Assembly (NCBI GenBank): GCA_944989445.1
Contig: CALYLW010000068.1
Coordinates: forward strand, 935,001-999,000
Direction of reading: 5' to 3'
Length of the DNA stretch: 64,000 nucleotides
DNA from: Ampullaceana balthica
Lineage: Eukaryota; Mollusca; Gastropoda; Lymnaeidae
A model generated the notes under the pieces. That model was not told the origin of the DNA. It made no database searches and worked only from the letters and a program-made list of their open reading frames with translations. The position numbers were made by a program, and so were the translations under genes. Positions 36,231-47,934 of this stretch are shown here, piece after piece (positions within the stretch are counted from its first letter, which is position 1; every line of letters starts with the position of its first letter).

Positions 36231-36963
36231 ACTAGACGCCCCGCGGCGTAGCATACGCCGCAGACTTGCTCATAGATAGTGCAAAGAAAAGAAGGGGAGG
36301 GGGAGAACGAACACAAACAGTAGCACGAACAAATGGGAACAACGCGAATGAACTTTGGGGGACCACCGAAGCATTTTTTGGGAAGTATTTCGGACATCGC
36401 CACAATTTCTTCTTTGTCACCATATACTCCTGAAGTTTCATGTACAGAGCGTATTGTTGAGAGTGTATGACTACGTTTCCGTCACTGAGAACAACGGAGA
36501 GCTCGTCGCCGAAGTTATACCAATGTTGAGAAACAAATATTACATCCAGGAAGCCAAGTTGGAGACCAACAACTTCTTCCATAAATGAAATTTGCGACCA
36601 AAAGAAACATACAGTTACCTGGTGAAGGCATTGGTATAACACTGAACGAAGCTTTTTTCCGTGACATGCGAAGCGGTGTTTATGTTCGCTACGAAAAAAG
36701 GGGGGGGGGAGAACGTGCATAAGCATTTTTAAAAATTAAAAAAACAAATGTTGCCGCTTGGGCTTGAACCTAAGACCTTCCGAATATCGGGCGGATGTAA
36801 TAACCGATACACTACGAAATTCATGCACATTGTTAAGGAACAATGAAGTGAATGTAAAAAGCAGTGCTGGTCTCAAGACATGTCCCACCCCTCCACTACC
36901 TTCGCTTGCCAACCGTTAACTGTGATTAGTTTACCCCAGCGAGGGTCATTCGTCATGCTCGGT
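36231..36963 (-). mobile_element. Interspersed repeat with tRNA-like centre, copy B, longer
   Basis: Reverse orientation relative to copy A. On the minus strand it starts GCATGACGAATGACC and CGCTGGGGT, carries TAGTGTATCGG and GGTTCAAGCCC (A and B box-like, 36755-36815), and ends GCGGCGTATGCTACGCCGC. It holds about 400 extra bases (roughly 36300-36700) with a 164-codon minus-strand open frame that I cannot assign. Confidence 0.6.
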
Positions 36964-38048
36964 TGCACATACTTGCAGCTTGTCTCGCATGGTCCCATGT
37001 AGAGAATTAAATATATAGATGTGTATTCCGTGTATGTGACACGAAATCGTATTATGGTATACATTCACTGAGAAACGAAAAGAATATCATTAACTTGGGT
37101 CGAACAAAGAAATACCTTAAAAGAGTTCATGGATAAATCTAGGTCTCAATTAACCACACCTCCACCTGCGTCTGCTCATATAATTGCTACGCCCGTTGGT
37201 CAAACGCCCCAGCTCCCAGTTACTGCATTGATCTAACTACCAACTTTAATTTTCCTGTCCCGTGTTTTTGTTTGTGGCTGACAGGGATTGTCCTGACTGG
37301 TCATTACCCGAGGACATCACTGGTACCGGCCGGACGAAACTTTGCCTGGAGACGATGTGTCGGGTCATTATCTGGCAGTCTGGGGTGCAGGGCCACAGGG
37401 CAATGAGTGGGGGAGGGTTGTTTGAACGTTCTCAGCTCAGGGGCGTATGGAGGTTATGGTCGTTTGAACGTTGTCAACTCAGGGGCGTATGGAATGTTTG
37501 TGATAGTGACAGTGATTATTTTCAGAGATGAACTCATATTTCGTCATACTTTGACATGAACTAATTCCCGGTAAGCTGAGAGATCCTACCAAGGAATGAT
37601 TTATTTCCTTTAAACTGCTTGAATGGTGGCGGCATTTTCGGTCACCTAAAGTTGTTGTTTTTCTTTAGAGGAAAGGTTAAGGGGGGAGGGGGGATAACTC
37701 TGTCTACTTCTCTGGCAGAATTAAGTGTCGATAGCCCCCGTATAAATGGATAGTGTCGAAAATATACCTTAGAAGGGGAAAGTTCACATATTGCTGCCAC
37801 CATCTTTGGGCTTTCTGTAAATAGTACGTTGTATAAATATTTCAAACAATTTAACACAAGCAAGTCAGTGCCAGAGTCATGCTATCATGGCTACTGAATT
37901 ACAATCAAGTATTAATGAACTTCTCAGCTATGTGGAGCTATTATTAAAGTGACATAAATATCAGGTTATTTTATTATATTTTAAAATAAAATTAGGCCCT
38001 AACATTCTTGTATATTTCCCTTGAACGTTTTTAAATTTTTGTGTTGTG

Positions 38049-38058
<10 letters not shown>
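36964..38058. other. Intron 6, unique sequence
   Basis: It contains a GC-richer stretch at 37285-37500 behind a good acceptor-like sequence. No gene feature is firm enough to call. Confidence 0.5.

Positions 38059-38112
<54 letters not shown>
38059..38112. repeat. (TG)n(TA)n microsatellite
   Basis: Alternating TA, preceded by a short GT run. Confidence 0.9.
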
Positions 38113-38115
<3 letters not shown>

Positions 38116-38249
38116 AGGGCGGATAAAGACTGCACAGTGAACCTGGCTGCAATTCCAACTGGGGCCCTATACAGCCAGCATCCCTTTAAATAAAATGATT
38201 GCTAGCAGCTAATACAAGACTGTAACGTGTAACTAAATAGTACATTGGT

Positions 38250-38485
38250 TCCTTATCTTATCTCATACTTAGTCTGTACTATGGGATATGCCTTCCCAGC
38301 CAAAGGATTATTCATGAAAAAATCTAACACGAAGAAATAACTGTTTGCCAGTATCCTAAAATTGATTGTAAAAAGACAATTTAAAAAAAAGACTAATGAA
38401 AAAAATTCCCCACTGGGAATCGATCCCGATTTCGCTTGCACGACAAGCCTACACACTTCCACACGACCAGGAGGGCCTGACGGAA
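38250..38485 (-). mobile_element. tRNA-derived SINE candidate
   Basis: On the minus strand there is a tRNA-like order: TCGTGTGGAAG (A-box region), a GCTT/AAGC anticodon-arm-like stem, then GGGATCGATTCCC (B box and T-arm). The downstream part is T-rich. A functional tRNA is unlikely because the acceptor stem does not close. Confidence 0.5.
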
Positions 38486-38753
38486 TGTGTAAATTACAAA
38501 AATATAAACAATATTCTTTAATATTTTCTCATATTAAGCCTATCAAATCAGGTTTTTCGATTACTAAGTCTATCGGGTCTAAATAGCGATCAGATTAATA
38601 GATAAGATTTTATTAATTTATTTAATTTATAATATTTTCAGGGATTCATGCAAACATTTGTCCACCTTTATTACAAAATATACTCAATTTGGGGGCCCCT
38701 AATATATCGGGGGCCCCTGCCTTTAGCCCGTTTAGTCCCCCCCCAATCCGCCA

Positions 38754-38756
<3 letters not shown>

Positions 38757-38814
<58 letters not shown>
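38757..38814. repeat. (TA)n microsatellite
   Basis: About 58 bp, roughly 150 bp before exon 7. Confidence 0.95.
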
Positions 38815-38818
<4 letters not shown>

Positions 38819-38960
38819 ATGAACATAAATATGTGTGTGTGTGTGTAGAGAGAGAGGGGGGCGGAGAGGTAACATGTAGTAGACATGGAGGCTTTCGTCC
38901 CAGTTTTTTTCATAGTTCTATTCTCCTGTACAATTGTGACCTTACTGTCTATAATTTTAG

Positions 38961-39096
38961 GGACATGGTAAGGCGAAACTTGATGGACAAACAGCACCTG
39001 TTGGAGTCCACTGTCCAGAAGTACAGGTCAGAACTGGCATCAGCCACTTCCACTTTAGCAGGGAAGGACATTCTCATTGCCAGGCTGCAGAGTAAA
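38961..39096 (+). CDS. Coding exon 7, residue 639 (third base) to 684, coiled coil
   Basis: The acceptor is CTATAATTTTAG at 38960 and the donor AAA/GTAAGT at 39097. One base plus 45 codons, ending in phase 0. The peptide includes LLESTVQKYRSELASATSTL and ends LQSK. The last exon bases AGAGTAAA and the donor GTAAGT are repeated about 130 times in the following intron. Confidence 0.85.
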
Positions 39097-42000
39097 GTAA
39101 GTTGATATGTGATCTACAGAGTAAAGTGAGTTGATATGTGATCTACAGATTAAAGTAAGTTGATATGTGATCTACAGAGTAAAGTAAGTTGATATGTGAT
39201 CTACAGAGTAAAGTGAGTTGATATGTGGTCTACAGAGTAAAGTGAGTTGATATGTGGTGTACAAAGTTGATAGTGGTCTACAGAGTAAAGTCAGTTGATA
39301 TGTGGTGTACAAAGTTGAAAGTGGTCTACAGAGTAAAGTGAGTTGATATGTGATCTACAGAGTAAAGACAGTTGATATGTGATCTACAGAGTAAAGTAAG
39401 TTGATATGTGATCTACAAAGTTGATATGTGGTCTACAGAGTAAAGTGAGTTGATATGTGGTCTACGGAGTTGTTATGTGGTCTACAGAGTAAAGTGAGTT
39501 GATATGTGGTCTACAGAGTAAAGTGAGTTGATATGTGGTCTACAAAGTTGATATGTGGTCTACAGAGTAAAGTGATTTGATATGTGATCTACAAAGTTGA
39601 TATGTGGTCTACAAAGTTGATATGTGGTCTACAGAGTAAAGTGATTTGATATGTGGTCTGCAAAGTAGATATGTGGTCTACAAAATTGATATGTGGTCTA
39701 CAGAGTAAAGTGAGTTGATATGTGGTCTACAGAGTAATGTGAGTTGATATGTGGTCTACAAAGTTGATTTGTGATCTACAGAGTAAAGTCAGTTGATATG
39801 TGGTCTACAGAGTAAAGTGAGTTGATATGTGATCTACAGAGTAAAGTCAGTTGATATGTGGTCTACAGAGTAATGTGAGTTGATATGTGATCTACATAGT
39901 AAAGTGAGTTGATATGTGATCTACAGAGTAATGTGAGTTGATATGTGGTCTACAAAGTTTATATGTGATCTACATAGTAAAGTGAGTTGATATGTGATCT
40001 ACAGAGTAAAGTGAGTTGATATGTGGTCTACAGAGTAAAATGAGTTGATATGTGGTCTACAGAGTAAAGTGAGTTGATATGTGATCTACAGAGTAAAGTG
40101 AGTTGATATGTGATCTACAGAGTAAAATGAGTTGATATGTGGTCTACAGAGTAAAATGAGTTGATATGTGGTCTACAGAGTAAAGTGAGTTGATATGTGA
40201 TCTACAGAGTAAAATGAGTTGATATGTGGTCTACAGAGTAAAGTGAGTTGATATGTGATCTACAGAGTAAAGTAAGTTGATATGTGATCTACAGAGTAAA
40301 ATGAGTTGATATGTGGTCTACAGAGTAAAGTGAGTTGATATGTGATCTACAGAGTAAAGTGAGTTGATATGTGATCTACAAAGTTGATATGTGGTCTACA
40401 GAGTAAAGTAAGTTGATATGTGATCTACAGAGTAAAGTGAGTTGATATGTGATCTACAAAGTTGATATGTGGTCTACAGAGTAAAGTGAGTTGATATGTG
40501 GTCTACATAGTAAAGTAAGTTGATATGTGGTCTACAGAGTAATGTGAGTTAATATGTGGTCTACAAAGATGATATGTGATCTACAGAGTAAAGTGAGTTG
40601 ATATGTGGTCTACAGAGTAAAGTGAGTTGATATGTGGTCTACATAGTAAAGGTAGTTGATATGTGGTCTACAGAGTAAATTTAGTTGATATGTGATCTAC
40701 AGAGTAAAGTAAGTTGATATGTGGTCTACATAGTAAAGTAAGTTGATATGTGGTCTACAGAGTAATGTGAGTTAATATGTGGTCTACAAAGATGATATGT
40801 GATCTACAGAGTAAAGTGAGTTGATATGTGGTCTACAGAGTAAAGTGAGTTGATATGTGGTCTACAAAGTTGATATGTGACCTACAGAGTAAAGTGAGTT
40901 GATATGTGGTCTACATAGTAAAGTAAGTTGATATGTGGTCTACAGAGTAATGTGAGTTAATATGTGGTCTACAAAGATGATATGTGATCTACAGAGTAAA
41001 GTGAGTTGATATGTGGTCTACAGAGTAAAGTGAGTTGATATGTGGTCTACATAGTAAAGGTAGTTGATATGTGGTCTACAGAGTAAATTTAGTTGATATG
41101 TGATCTACAGAGTAAAGTAAGTTGATATGTGGTCTACAGAGTAATGTGAGTTAATATGTGGTCTACAAAGATGATATGTGATCTACAGAGTAAAGTGAGT
41201 TTATATGTAGTCTACAAAGTTGATATGTGGTCTACAGAGTAAATTGAGTTGATATGTGATCTACAGAGTAAAGTAAGTTGATATGTGATCTACAAAGTTG
41301 ATATGTGATCTACAGAGTAAAGTGAGTTGATATGTGGTCTACAAAGTTGATATGTGGTCTACAGAGAAAAGTAAGTTGATATGTGGTCTACAGAGTAAAA
41401 TTAGTTGATATGTGGTCTACAGAGTAAAGTGAGTTTATATGTGAACTACATAATAAAGTGAGTTGTTAAGTGATCTACAAATTTGATATGTGGTCTACAG
41501 AGTTAAGTGAGTTGATATGTGGTCTACAAAGTTGATATGTGATCTACAGAGTAAAGTAAGTTGATATGTGATCTACAGAGTAAAGTGAGTTGATATGTGA
41601 TCTACAGAGTAAAGTAAGTTGATATGTGATCTACATAGTAAAGTGAGTTGATATGTGATCTACAGAGTAAAGTGAGTTGATATGTGATCTACAGAGTAAA
41701 GTGAGTTGATATGTGATCTACAGAGTAAAGTAAGTTGATATGTGATCTACAGAGTAAAGTGAGTTGATATGTGATCTACAGAGTAAAGTGAGTTGATATG
41801 TGATCTACATAGTAAAGTAAGTTGATATGTGGTCTACAGAGTAAAGTGAGTTGATATGTGATCTACATAGTAAAGTGAGTTGATATGTGATCTACATAGT
41901 AAAGTGAGTTGATATGTGATCTACATAGTAAAGTAAGTTGATATGTGATCTACAGAGTAAAGTGAGTTGATATGTGATCTACATAGTAAAGTGAGTTGAT

Positions 42001-42983
42001 ATGTGATCTACATAGTAAAGTGAGTTGATATGTGATCTACAGAGTAAAGTGAGTTGATATGTGATCTACAGAGTAAAGTAAGTTGATATGTGATCTACAG
42101 AGTAAAGTGAGTTGATATGTGATCTACAGAGTAAAGTGAATTGATATGTGATCTACATAGTAAAGTAAGTTGATATGTGGTCTACAGAGTAAAGTGAGTT
42201 GATATGTGGTCTACAGAGTAAAGTGAGTTGATATGTGATCTACAGAGTAAAGTGAGTTAATATGTGGTCTACAAAGTTGATATGTGATCTACATAGTAAA
42301 GTGAGTTAATCTGTGGTCTACAAAGTTTATATGTGATCTACAGAGTAAAGTAAGTTGATATGTGGTCTACAGAGTAAAGTGAGTTGATATGTAGTCTACA
42401 GAGTAAAGTGAGTTGATATGTGATCTACAGAGTAAAGTAAGTTGATATGTGATCTACAGAGTAAAGTGAGTTGATATGTGATCTACAGAGTAAAGTGAGT
42501 TGATATGTGATCTACAGAGTAAAGTGAGTTGATATGTGGTCTTCAGAGTAAAGTAAGTTGATATGTGATCTACAGAGTAAAGTGAGTTGATATGTGATCT
42601 ACAGAGTAAAGTGAGTTGATATGTGGTCTACAGAGTAAAGTAAGTTGATATGTGATCTACAGAGTAAAGTGAGTTGATATGTGATCTACATAGTAAAGTG
42701 AGTTGATATGTGATCTACAGAGTAAAGTGAGTTGATATGTGGTCTACAGAGTAAAGTGAGTTGATATGTGGTCTACAGAGTAAAGTGAGTTGATATGTGG
42801 TCTACAGAGTAAAGTGAGTTGATATGTGGTCTTCAGAGTAAAGTAAGTTGATATGTGATCTACAGAGTAAAGTGAGTTGATATGTGGTCTACAGAGTAAA
42901 GTGAGTTGATATGTGGTCTACAGAGTAAAGTGAGTTGATATGTGATCTACAGAGTAAAGTAAGTTGATATGTGGTCTACAGTC
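39087..42983. repeat. 3.9-kb minisatellite of 29-bp units seeded by the exon 7 donor
   Basis: The common unit contains AGAGTAAAGTGAGTTGATAT and ends GTGATCTAC or GTGGTCTAC. Shorter units without AGAGTAAAG also occur (ACAAAGTTGATATGTGGTCT). The first unit is the real exon 7 end plus donor (CAGAGTAAA/GTAAGT). About 130 units follow, many with GTGAGT or GTAAGT. Blocks of several units are re-copied; for example the series with ATAGTAAAGGTAG recurs near 40645 and 41045. Confidence 0.97.
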
Positions 42984-43125
42984 GTGAGATGACCGTAGTA
43001 AACCCAGATATTGGTCAGAACATTGTATTGGTCAAAGGAGGTCCGAGTGCCTTTGTTTCCTTGGTGCTATCGTTAATGTTGACACCAGCCAAAATGACCA
43101 ATGGCTTATGTAGTTGTAATTATGT

Positions 43126-43887
43126 GGTTATGGCTAATGTTGTTGTGGCTAATGTTGTGATGACTAATATTGTTATGGCTAATGTTGTGATGGCTAATGT
43201 CGTTATGGCTAATGTTGTTATGGCTAATATTTTTATGGTTAATGTTGTTATTGCTATTGTTGTTATGGTTGATGTTGGTATGGCTATTGTTGTTATGGCT
43301 AATGTTGTTATGGCTAATATTTTTATGGTTAATTTTGTTATTGCTATTGTTGTTATGGTTGATGTTGGTATGGCTATTGTTGTTATGGCTATTGTTGTTA
43401 TGGCTGATGTTGGTATGGCTGATGTTGGTATGGCTAATGTTGTTATGGCTAATGTTGGTATGGCTAATGTTGGTATGGCTAATGTTGGTATTGCTGATGT
43501 TGGTAAGGCTAATGTTGTTATGGCTAATGTTGGTATGGCTAATGTTGGTATGGCTGATGTTTGTATGGCTAATGTTGGTATGGCTAATGTTGGTATGGCT
43601 AATGTTGGTATGGCTAATGTTGGTATGGCTAATGTTGGTATGGCTGATGGTGGTATGGCTAATGTTGGTATGGCTGATGTTGGTATGGCTAATGTTGGTA
43701 TGGCTGATGTTGGTATGGCTGATGTTGGTATGGCTAATGTTGGTATGGCTAATGTTGGTATAGCTAATGTTGGTATGGCTGATGTTGGTATGGCTAATGT
43801 TGGTATGGCTAATGTTGGTATGGCTAATGTTGGTATGGCTAATGTTGGTATGGCTAATGTTGGTATGGCTATTGTTATTATGGCTAA
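43126..43887. repeat. 15-bp minisatellite, about 51 copies, ending next to the exon 8 acceptor
   Basis: The unit is GGTATGGCTAATGTT with GTTATGG and GCTGATG variants. It has no stops in two frames, so it fuses by reading frame with exon 8 into a spurious 471-codon frame. It ends about 20 bases before the exon 8 acceptor. Confidence 0.95.
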
Positions 43888-43909
43888 GGTTCTTTTCCTC
43901 TACTTACAG

Positions 43910-44386
43910 ATCATCGAGCAAGAGGACGAGCTCGTCACTAAAGACAAACGAATCAAACAACTGGAGACCAAACTGGCGCTGACCATGGCTGAGGCGAGGA
44001 ACCTTGCTGACCAACTGACCAACCACTCGTACAGGGACATGCTCGGCTCCACCAACTACAGCAGGGGTGAGCACTCGGGCGACTACAACGGCATGTTCGT
44101 CGCCCGGCGCCCCAGCCAGGAGCTCATCCCCGAACACCCGCGGGGCGCGTACCGCAGCTCGATGTATCGTAGACCGTCCAATAACGCCGGAAGTGACCAG
44201 GGGGAGGAGTACAAACCGGTCATCACCGCGGCGCTGGACCACGACGCTGAACAGTTCAAGAATGGTTCTCGTATTGTGAGGAAGCGGAACAGCATCAGTG
44301 ATAATGCCATCTCTCGTCTGACGCTGTCCACCCCTCGGTCTGACGACAAGTATGGGAGGGGCAGCAGTGCCTGTTCGGTTCAGTGA
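43910..44386 (+). CDS. Coding exon 8, residues 685-842 and stop, C-terminal tail
   Basis: The acceptor is CTCTACTTACAG at 43909 and the stop TGA at 44384-44386. It encodes 158 residues. It begins with coiled coil (IIEQEDELVTKDKRIKQLET to about residue 725), then a Gly/Arg/Ser-rich tail with several Arg-rich sites (RIVRKRNSISD). The start echoes exon 5, which also begins with IIE. The frame is open upstream into the intron only because the 15-bp repeat there has no stops; that part is not coding. Confidence 0.85.
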   Translation: MIEQEDELVTKDKRIKQLETKLALTMAEARNLADQLTNHSYRDMLGSTNYSRGEHSGDYNGMFVARRPSQELIPEHPRGAYRSSMYRRPSNNAGSDQGEEYKPVITAALDHDAEQFKNGSRIVRKRNSISDNAISRLTLSTPRSDDKYGRGSSACSVQ

Positions 44387-45037
44387 GGGAGGACAATGTG
44401 TATGACACCTTTATCTGTAATCTGGAAACGTTCACTAGTTGCTCTTTCACCAAGTGTATCTAGGTATTATATATATATATATATTTATATACTAACAAGT
44501 GTCTGTAGGTTCATTTATAAAGTTTTCTGAGTTATGGATGTATAAACCATCAAGTTCTATAACGGTACAATACCTACACGTGTTATCTAAAACTTATTAT
44601 AAGTAAACGTGTCGGGTCCAAATAAGACTTAACAGCTCTTTCACTACATTATTACTGATGCTGTGTAGTGTTGGTTCTGAAAAAACTGCTTTTCTCAATA
44701 ATTGTTAACTAAGTCATTACCAATGTATGGGCATCGAAGTGAAAAAATACAAGCACGATCGAAACATTGGACACCATTGTGATATGTCACATTTAGACAC
44801 TTAAACATTGATATGTTTTTCATTGTTATTGAAGCTGTTATTGTATACGTAATGACACTGTTTAAAAAAAACTATGTCATTTATGTGTCAAACGTCACAT
44901 CCTGTGTTTAAAACGTAACGGCCAGGGTCGGACGCGTCGCATTTGCATAAAGCCATAGACAAATTTTAAACTCCCTTTTGTCTTTCTTCATTGACCTGGC
45001 TGCTGATTGAACTGATGAGTGGGGTGACTAATGTGAA
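44387..45037 (+). other. Probable 3' UTR and downstream flank
   Basis: This AT-rich sequence follows the stop codon. It includes a short (TA)n at about 44468-44482. I see no canonical AATAAA here, only weaker variants such as TATAAA near 44541, so the transcript end is not placed. Confidence 0.4.
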
Positions 45038-45470
45038 ATGGATGAATGACGTTGTTGAATGACTTAATGAGGTTGTTGAATGACATAATGATGTTGTTGA
45101 ATGGCTGAATGAGGTTGTTGAATGACTGAATGAGGTTGTTGAATGGCTGAATGAGGTTGTTGAATGACTGAATGAGGTTGTTGAATGACTGAATGAGGTT
45201 GTTGAATGACTGAATGAGGTTGTTGAATGACTGAATGAGGTTGTTGAATGACTGAATGAGGTTGTTAAATGACTGAATGAGGTTGTTGAATGACTGAATG
45301 AGGTTGTTGAATGACTGAATGAGGTTTTTGAATGACTGAATGAGGTTGTTGAATGACTGAATGAGGTTGTTGAATGACTGAATGAGTTTGTTGAATGACT
45401 GAATGAGGTTGTTGAATGACTGAATGAGGTTGTTGAATGACTGAATGAGGTTGTTGAATGACTGAATGAT
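45038..45470. repeat. 21-bp minisatellite, about 20 copies
   Basis: The unit is GAATGAGGTTGTTGAATGACT. It is a multiple of three, giving 166- and 208-codon minus frames that are artefacts. It lies about 650 bp after the stop codon. Confidence 0.95.
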
Positions 45471-45587
45471 CTGGAGCTTGTTATGCATGAGTTCAATGAA
45501 TGGCGTCTCTCACATGAAAACAGAACATGATGTAAGAAGTTATCTTGTTTTTCAAAGATCTTTCCAGTAATCATATCGATAGCTCTA

Positions 45588-45735
45588 CACACTACGGTGT
45601 GTGTAACTGTTTACCTACATACTGCAGTGTGTGTAACTGTTTACCTACACACTACGGTGTGTGTAACTGTTTACCTACACACTACGGTGTGTGTAAATGT
45701 TTACCTACACACTACGGTGTGTGTAACTGTTTACA
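45588..45735. repeat. 30-bp repeat, about 5 copies
   Basis: The unit contains CACTACGGTGTGTGTAACTG. Confidence 0.95.
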
Positions 45736-47746
45736 CATCTACACGAGTTGGCTTACTTACAAGCAGTGCTTTTTTTTTCCCCGCGAAACGCACCGGGATG
45801 GTGTTCCAGTGTTCCGGTTTCTTTTTTCAACCTTCTTATTTTTATTACTGTCTGGAATGCTTTTTCCACCATGCGTTCCGGTACCTTTTTTCATGCATTA
45901 CGGTACCTTTATATGAGTTGGAGCATGCACTAGTAACACATTTAAATGAGATTACTCACTTATTATCTTTTTTTTAAAAAATTAATTATTGTTATTATTA
46001 TTCGCGTCTTTTTTTCGACAATGTAAAGCTTTTTAAAAAACTATAAATGAACTAATATACTCGTTCGCAAGCGACCTATTTTTTTGGACAAAATCTAGGG
46101 GGGAAATTTGGGGGTATTGAATATCGGGGTTATGTAGATCATCAATTTCCTTTTCTACATTCTACAAGATTCGACTGCTCTACCAGAAGCTATAATATAT
46201 TATTAAACATCTACACTTACCATTTTTAATCATTTTATTTATTTTTGTGAACGTTTTAAAAATGTTTTACAAATTTTGTTTTCAACAACGAATTTTAATG
46301 TACGCGCTTTCGTCACTGATTACCGAAGAATTTTTTTTTAAATACCGGTAACTCTTGCATAACAAAGAGCACAAAGACAAAGATTGGCAGTACAAAGTAA
46401 ACAATCATAATGACCGATTTAGCTTGTAGCTTTTTAAAAAAAAATTGTACCATTTTCTTCAAGCTGTCCTATTATTTTTTGGGGGTCGGCTTGCGAGAAT
46501 ACTTTTCTCTTCCAAAAGTGTGGGGGGAGGGGGGTGGGATCGACTTATGAATGAACAGGTTATAGAACGAGTATATACGGTACTAATTATAGTAAAAAAA
46601 ATAATAAAGTCTTGAATATTTTCACGATTAAAATGATCTTTCTTGGTCATTACGACACAAATATTTAGACTGCGAATGAGTATGAAAAAATTAATAGGTA
46701 AAGCTTAATTAAATGAATTGCTGTGCAACACAATCAAATCCTGAGTCGGCAAACAACTGTCACAAAAGCAGATAAAGATCAGGTGTAGTGACTTCCTTTT
46801 GACAGCCTGGGTCGTGAGTTGATGCAGGCAAACTGAAATCGTGGGTTGGGTTCCTCTTAACTTCAAAATGTAAATATTTTATGGAAATTGTGACATAGTA
46901 AAAATTCTGAAGGATAATTGAAAAAAGAAACCAAAAACAACAATGCAACGGGCCAATGTAATGTCGTGTTATTTGTTCACGTAGTGGTACGTTTGTATTT
47001 ACTTGGAGGTCATTGTCAACGAGATTATTTCAACTGCAGTTGGTAGTTATGCTATACAAATTCTCCAGCTCAAACACATACACGCGCACCCAAAGAGACA
47101 CCATTTCCCACTATTCCCGTAGTACTCCCCCCCCCCTTACCAATGCCTCTGATCTATACATTAAAAATCTTATCGATACCGTCCAATGATATCGCATGCC
47201 ACTGCTTGCAAACACTTGAGTTTATTGGCCGCCCCAAGCACTCAGACACTTGGCACTGACGGCACAAAGTATCGCCATCAGATGTTTACGATACCATCAA
47301 CCGTTGCTATGTTGTAAGAACGTTGTAAATAAAACCGGATAAACAGATATTTGGATATTTTTTAATAGTCTGGGAAGACTTTTTTAATAAAAATAAACCA
47401 GTATATTCTTAATGGTATGAAACATTTTTCAATGCAGTTATGACTACATCGGTTTTGCACTTTAAACAATCATAAAGGGATTTTCCTTTATTTCGTGCTG
47501 TCTCCTTTACTGTAAGATGTTTCATTTATAAGGAAATGTTCCAGAACTATTTTAAACGTTAAGCTAAAACATTTGAGAAGCAGCAATCAGCTCATGATAA
47601 AATCTATAAACCTTATTTTTTAAACTCAATTTAATACAAATAAAAGTATTTATCTATTTTTTAAAAAAAAGTATTTAAAGGCAAAGAATTTTCACAACAA
47701 CAAAAAAGCAACAAAAAATTGATCTAAAGACCAGATTTCCAACGCT
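45736..47746. other. Intergenic AT-rich sequence with transposon debris
   Basis: At 46055-46590 the ends ATATACTCGTTCGCAAGCGA and AACGAGTATATACGGTA form a loose inverted pair, suggesting a degraded DNA transposon. A GTTCCGGTACC-rich stretch lies at 45790-45910. No gene supported. Confidence 0.4.
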
Positions 47747-47934
47747 TGACCAGCATAACAAGGTCACGAACATAGCACGCCCTTGACCAGCATAACAAGG
47801 TCACGCACATAGCACGGCCTTGACCAACATAACAAGGTCACGCACATAGCATGGCCTTGACCAGCATAACAAGGTCACGTACATAGCACGGCCTTGACCA
47901 GCATAACAAGGTCATGCACATTGCACGGCCTTGA
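47747..47934. repeat. 37-bp repeat, 5 copies
   Basis: The unit contains CCAGCATAACAAGGTCACGC. Confidence 0.95.

Larger units (their letters stand above)
5923..44386 (+). other. Transcription unit of an eight-exon coiled-coil protein gene
   Basis: Joining the eight coding exons gives 2529 nt: 1380, 108, 83, 163, 81, 101, 136 and 477. The 842-residue product reads through every junction without a stop. Phases are 0,0,2,0,0,2,0. The two split codons are rebuilt correctly: CC+G at exon 3/4 and TG+G at exon 6/7. Residues 1-460 are Ser/Arg/Glu-rich and look disordered. Residues 461 to about 725 are heptad-rich coiled coil. The tail to 842 is again basic and serine-rich. I do not recognise an orthologue; a cytoskeletal or centrosomal scaffold would fit the composition, but that is only inference. 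Introns are 14.0, 3.7, 0.5, 0.8, 6.8, 5.1 and 4.8 kb. Extra alternative exons in the long introns cannot be excluded. Confidence 0.8.

Noticed and set aside
36232..36726. 164-codon minus-strand frame inside the longer interspersed repeat
   Set aside because: It runs through the repeat's end and a C-rich tract, and I see no recognisable domain; kept only as a note in the repeat entry.
37285..37500. Possible extra exon between exons 6 and 7 (peptide CPDWSLPEDITGTGRTKLCL)
   Set aside because: There is a good acceptor and a phase that would fit exon 6, but every in-phase donor is weak. Exons 6 and 7 already join perfectly. It could be a rare alternative exon.
42971..43909. N-terminal extension of exon 8 reading through the 15-bp array
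   Set aside because: A strong acceptor lies at 43909 in phase with exon 7; the upstream part is a repeat of Met-Ala-Asn-Val type.
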